Source of the DNA: Actinomycetes bacterium
Lineage (GTDB): Bacteria > Actinomycetota > Acidimicrobiia > Acidimicrobiales > Microtrichaceae
Assembly (NCBI GenBank): GCA_023427825.1
Contig: JAEZAI010000637.1
Location: forward strand, 1 to 7,693
DNA: 7,693 nt
Reading direction: 5' to 3'
Below the pieces are notes generated by a model. The model worked only from the letters and a program-made list of their open reading frames with translations, searched no databases and was not told the origin of the DNA. A program made the translations under genes and the position numbers. Numbering within the stretch: the stretch's first letter is position 1; each line of letters begins with the position of its first letter. Shown piece by piece: positions 5,948 to 7,693 of this stretch.

Positions 5948-7309
5948 TCACTCTGCCGCGTCGGTCAGTGCCTCGGCCAGCGCAGGGTGGACGAAGATGC
6001 TCTCCGCGATGTCGTGGACGCGCAGACCGTTGGTGACCGCCACCGCGAGCACCGCGATGAGCTCGGCGGCCTGGGGTCCGACGATCGAGCCGCCCAGGAT
6101 CACGCCCGTCGCGGGGTCCGAGATGATCTTCACGAAGCCGCGCGGGTCGTCGTTGATCAGCGCCTTGGCGGTCGACGCGAACGGCACCTTGGTCACCCGC
6201 ACCTTGCGGCCCTCTGCGAAGGCGTCCGCCTCGCCCAGGCCCACGTCTGCGATCTCGGGGTCCGTGAAGATCGCCGAGGCGGCCTTCTCGTAGTCCAGGT
6301 GGCGGTGGTCGACCTTGTGCAGGCCCATCACGTGCTCGGCGATCTTGCGGCCCTGCATGGAGGCGACCGAGCTCAGCGGCAGCTTCCCGGACAGGTCACC
6401 GGCGACGTAGATGTGCCCGATGTTCGTGCGCAGGTGGTGGTCGAGCTCCCGGACCCACGGGCCGTCCATGTCCACGCCGGCGTCCTCGAGCCCCAGGCCG
6501 TCGCTGTTCGGGATCGAGCCGATCGCCAGGAGGCAGTGGCTGCCCTCGGCCGTCCTGCCGTCGTCGCAGCGGACGACCACGCCGCCCTCGGTGCGCTCCA
6601 GGTCCACGGCGCGGGCGCCCTTGTAGAGCCGCACGCCCCGACGGAGGAAGTCGTCCTCGAGCACGGCCGCGACCTCGGGGTCCTTGGCCGGCAGCACCTG
6701 CTGGCGGGACACGATCAGCGTCACCCGGCACCCGAACGACGAGAACATGTGGACGAACTCCACGCCGGTCACGCCGGAGCCGATCACGATCACGTGCTCG
6801 GGCAGCACCTTGGGCGGGTACGCGTCCCGCGTCGTCAGCACCACGTCGCCGTCGGGCTGGGCCCAGTCGGGGATCCGGGGCCGGCTGCCGGTGGAGACCA
6901 TGATCGCGTCGGCCTCGAACGTCAGCTCGCCGCCCTCGGTGGTCGCGACGACCGTGTGGTCGTCGACGAGGCGGCCGGTGCCCCGCACCAGGTTGACGCC
7001 CTGGCTCTCGAGCAACGTCCGGTTGTGGCGCTCGAGCCGCTCGGTGATGCCGTGGATGCGCTCGCGCACCCGCTCCAGGTCCACCTGCGCCATGGCCACG
7101 TCGAGGCCCATGCCGATGGACTCCTCGATGGCGTCCAGCCGCCCACCGGTCGCGATCATGGCCTTGGACGGCACGCAGTCCCCCAGGTGCGCCGCGCCGC
7201 CCACGATGTCGCGCTCGATCAGCGTGACGTCGGCACCCAGGCGGGCGGCGGACGTCGCGGCCTGCGTGCCGGCGGGCCCGCCGCCGATGATGACGAAGCG
7301 GAGCGACAT
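5948..7309 (-). CDS. lpdA: LpdA-like FAD-dependent NAD(P)H:quinone oxidoreductase of the disulfide reductase fold
   Basis: The protein has 453 residues from the ATG at 7309. It contains the FAD Rossmann motif GGGPAG (9-14) with Glu32, a second-site STGSRPRIP (139-147), the NAD(P) Rossmann motif GSGVTGVEF (177-185), the FAD motif YVAGD (301-305) and the dimerisation domain (about 337-453). The active-site stretch reads GGAAHLGDCVPSK (37-49). Ala40 replaces the first redox cysteine of the CxxxxC pair while Cys45 is kept, so classical disulfide reduction is not expected. Mycobacterium tuberculosis LpdA (Rv3303c), a quinone reductase, has the closely similar GGAAVLDDCVPSK. The C-terminal His441-Glu446 dyad (HPALAE) typical of true disulfide reductases is nevertheless present. 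After the second Rossmann motif the strand ends in VSR, with no acidic residue, which would tolerate NADPH. The start was chosen because MSLRFVIIGGG is the normal family N-terminus and a -10 element sits exactly for leaderless transcription. A GTG 13 codons upstream is less likely. It is the first gene of the leftward run, four bases from the next gene. Confidence 0.93.
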   Translation of the reverse strand: MSLRFVIIGGGPAGTQAATSAARLGADVTLIERDIVGGAAHLGDCVPSKAMIATGGRLDAIEESIGMGLDVAMAQVDLERVRERIHGITERLERHNRTLLESQGVNLVRGTGRLVDDHTVVATTEGGELTFEADAIMVSTGSRPRIPDWAQPDGDVVLTTRDAYPPKVLPEHVIVIGSGVTGVEFVHMFSSFGCRVTLIVSRQQVLPAKDPEVAAVLEDDFLRRGVRLYKGARAVDLERTEGGVVVRCDDGRTAEGSHCLLAIGSIPNSDGLGLEDAGVDMDGPWVRELDHHLRTNIGHIYVAGDLSGKLPLSSVASMQGRKIAEHVMGLHKVDHRHLDYEKAASAIFTDPEIADVGLGEADAFAEGRKVRVTKVPFASTAKALINDDPRGFVKIISDPATGVILGGSIVGPQAAELIAVLAVAVTNGLRVHDIAESIFVHPALAEALTDAAE

Positions 7310-7315
7310 GGGTTC

Positions 7316-7344
7316 AGCGTACGACGTGCGGCCCGACCTGCCGA
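7316..7344 (-). promoter_or_regulatory. Leaderless promoter of the lpdA-like gene
   Basis: On the minus strand TACGCT (7316-7321) fits the actinobacterial -10 pattern TAnnnT. Exactly six bases separate it from the ATG at 7309, which places the transcription start on the A of the start codon. Seventeen bases further upstream is TCGGCA (7339-7344), matching TTGACA at four of six positions. No Shine-Dalgarno sequence precedes the ATG, consistent with a leaderless transcript. Confidence 0.55.
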
Positions 7345-7370
7345 CCACCGGCGGGGTGTCAGATGGCGGA

Positions 7371-7376
7371 TACGGT
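7371..7376 (+). promoter_or_regulatory. -10 element of a leaderless promoter for the coiled-coil gene
   Basis: TACGGT fits TAnnnT and ends seven bases before the ATG at 7384, so the transcript would begin at or next to the start codon. No -35 match is seen at 17-18 bases upstream. The element lies inside the longer open frame that would start at 7363, which argues for the downstream ATG. Confidence 0.45.
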
Positions 7377-7383
7377 GGACGGG

Positions 7384-7680
7384 ATGTCGGGCACGACCGG
7401 TGAGCACCGGACGCAGGACCAGCAGGTCGAGGAGCTGCAGTCGGAGATCGCCGCGCTCCGCCGCGACCTCTGGTCCGTCCGGGACGCGCTGATCGGCGCG
7501 CAGGCCGAGGCGGCCACGCTCAAGGTCGAGAACCGGGAGCTCCAGGTGCGGATCGGGCAGCTGACCCAGGCGCTCGCCGAGCAGACCACCCTCAACCGGG
7601 TGGTCGGCCGCAGCCGGCGGGACCCGCGGGTCCGCGCCGCGGGGCGCAGGGCCCGTGCGCTCCTCGACCGCCGCGCCTGA
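7384..7680 (+). CDS. Small coiled-coil protein with arginine-rich C-terminus, function unknown
   Basis: This 98-residue soluble protein is divergent from the lpdA-like gene. I do not recognise a named family. A continuous heptad pattern runs from about residue 15 to 67. Position a holds V15, I22, L29, L36, A43, N50, I57 and L64; position d holds L18, L25, V32, A39, L46, L53, L60 and Q67. No residue breaks the register. Asn50 at a core a position is typical of parallel two-stranded coiled coils. The tail (about 72-98) holds roughly eleven arginines and could bind nucleic acid, acidic polymer or membrane surface. There is no signal peptide or membrane span. G/C at third codon positions is nearly complete, supporting a real gene. 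The start at ATG 7384 is preferred because of the -10 element seven bases upstream; an ATG at 7363 would add seven residues (MADTVDG). It ends 13 bases before the window edge, so its downstream partners are unseen. Confidence 0.75.
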   Translation: MSGTTGEHRTQDQQVEELQSEIAALRRDLWSVRDALIGAQAEAATLKVENRELQVRIGQLTQALAEQTTLNRVVGRSRRDPRVRAAGRRARALLDRRA

Positions 7681-7693
7681 CGCTCGACCCGAC

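Noticed and set aside
3994..6036. Long plus-strand frame (680 codons) opposite the GDEA-type glycosyltransferase
   Set aside because: Same antisense pattern; no membrane spans or motifs, and it crosses the boundaries of real genes.
7318..7323. CGTACG palindrome overlapping the lpdA-like -10 as an operator
   Set aside because: A six-base palindrome is too short to support a regulator site without conservation data.
7310..7348. Upstream GTG start for the lpdA-like gene adding 13 residues (MVGRSGRTSYAEP)
   Set aside because: There is no Shine-Dalgarno sequence, the extension is not part of the family N-terminus, and it would cover the predicted -10 element.
5636..7492. Plus-strand frame (618 codons) opposite the lpdA-like gene that runs on past the divergent gap
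   Set aside because: It is antisense to a well-recognised flavoprotein and then overlaps the coiled-coil gene in another frame; no recognisable domain.

Overview
The window is a high-GC (about 70% by eye) bacterial segment with near-saturated G/C third codon positions, GTG and TTG starts, and TAnnnT -10 elements placed exactly for leaderless transcripts. This fits an actinobacterium. The protein families (an LpdA-type flavoprotein, an AftB-like GT-C enzyme, Wzm/Wzt) fit as well, and an acidimicrobial or related lineage is my guess rather than something the sequence proves.

Layout. Almost everything is transcribed leftwards (minus strand). From right to left come: an LpdA-like NAD(P)H:quinone oxidoreductase (7309-5948); a GT-C fold membrane glycosyltransferase with a GDEA motif (5943-4243); a second, AftB-like GT-C membrane glycosyltransferase with a DD motif (4223-2469); a 122-base gap carrying a probable promoter and a clear ribosome binding site; Wzm, the polysaccharide ABC exporter permease (2346-1552, TTG start); Wzt, its ATPase with a carbohydrate-binding C-terminal domain (1550-225); and the 5' part of another gene (228-1) that overlaps the wzt stop codon as ATGA and runs off the window. 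At the right edge one small gene (7384-7680) reads the other way and encodes a canonical two-heptad-register coiled coil with an arginine-rich tail. The 74 bases between it and lpdA look like a back-to-back pair of leaderless promoters.

How it works together (inference). The two GT-C enzymes have the topology of enzymes that use polyprenyl-phosphate sugars on the outer face of the membrane. Wzm/Wzt export a lipid-linked polysaccharide made inside, with the Wzt C-terminal domain probably recognising the chain end. The window therefore looks like part of a cell-envelope polysaccharide locus that makes a chain inside, exports it and decorates it outside. The role of the flavoprotein in this run is unclear; its adjacency may be only operonic.

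I found no RNA genes, mobile elements, CRISPR arrays or convincing terminators. I see no clearly novel system. The best points for a second look are the LpdA-like active site, the paired GT-C genes beside a Wzt_C-type exporter, the divergent leaderless promoters and the coiled-coil protein.
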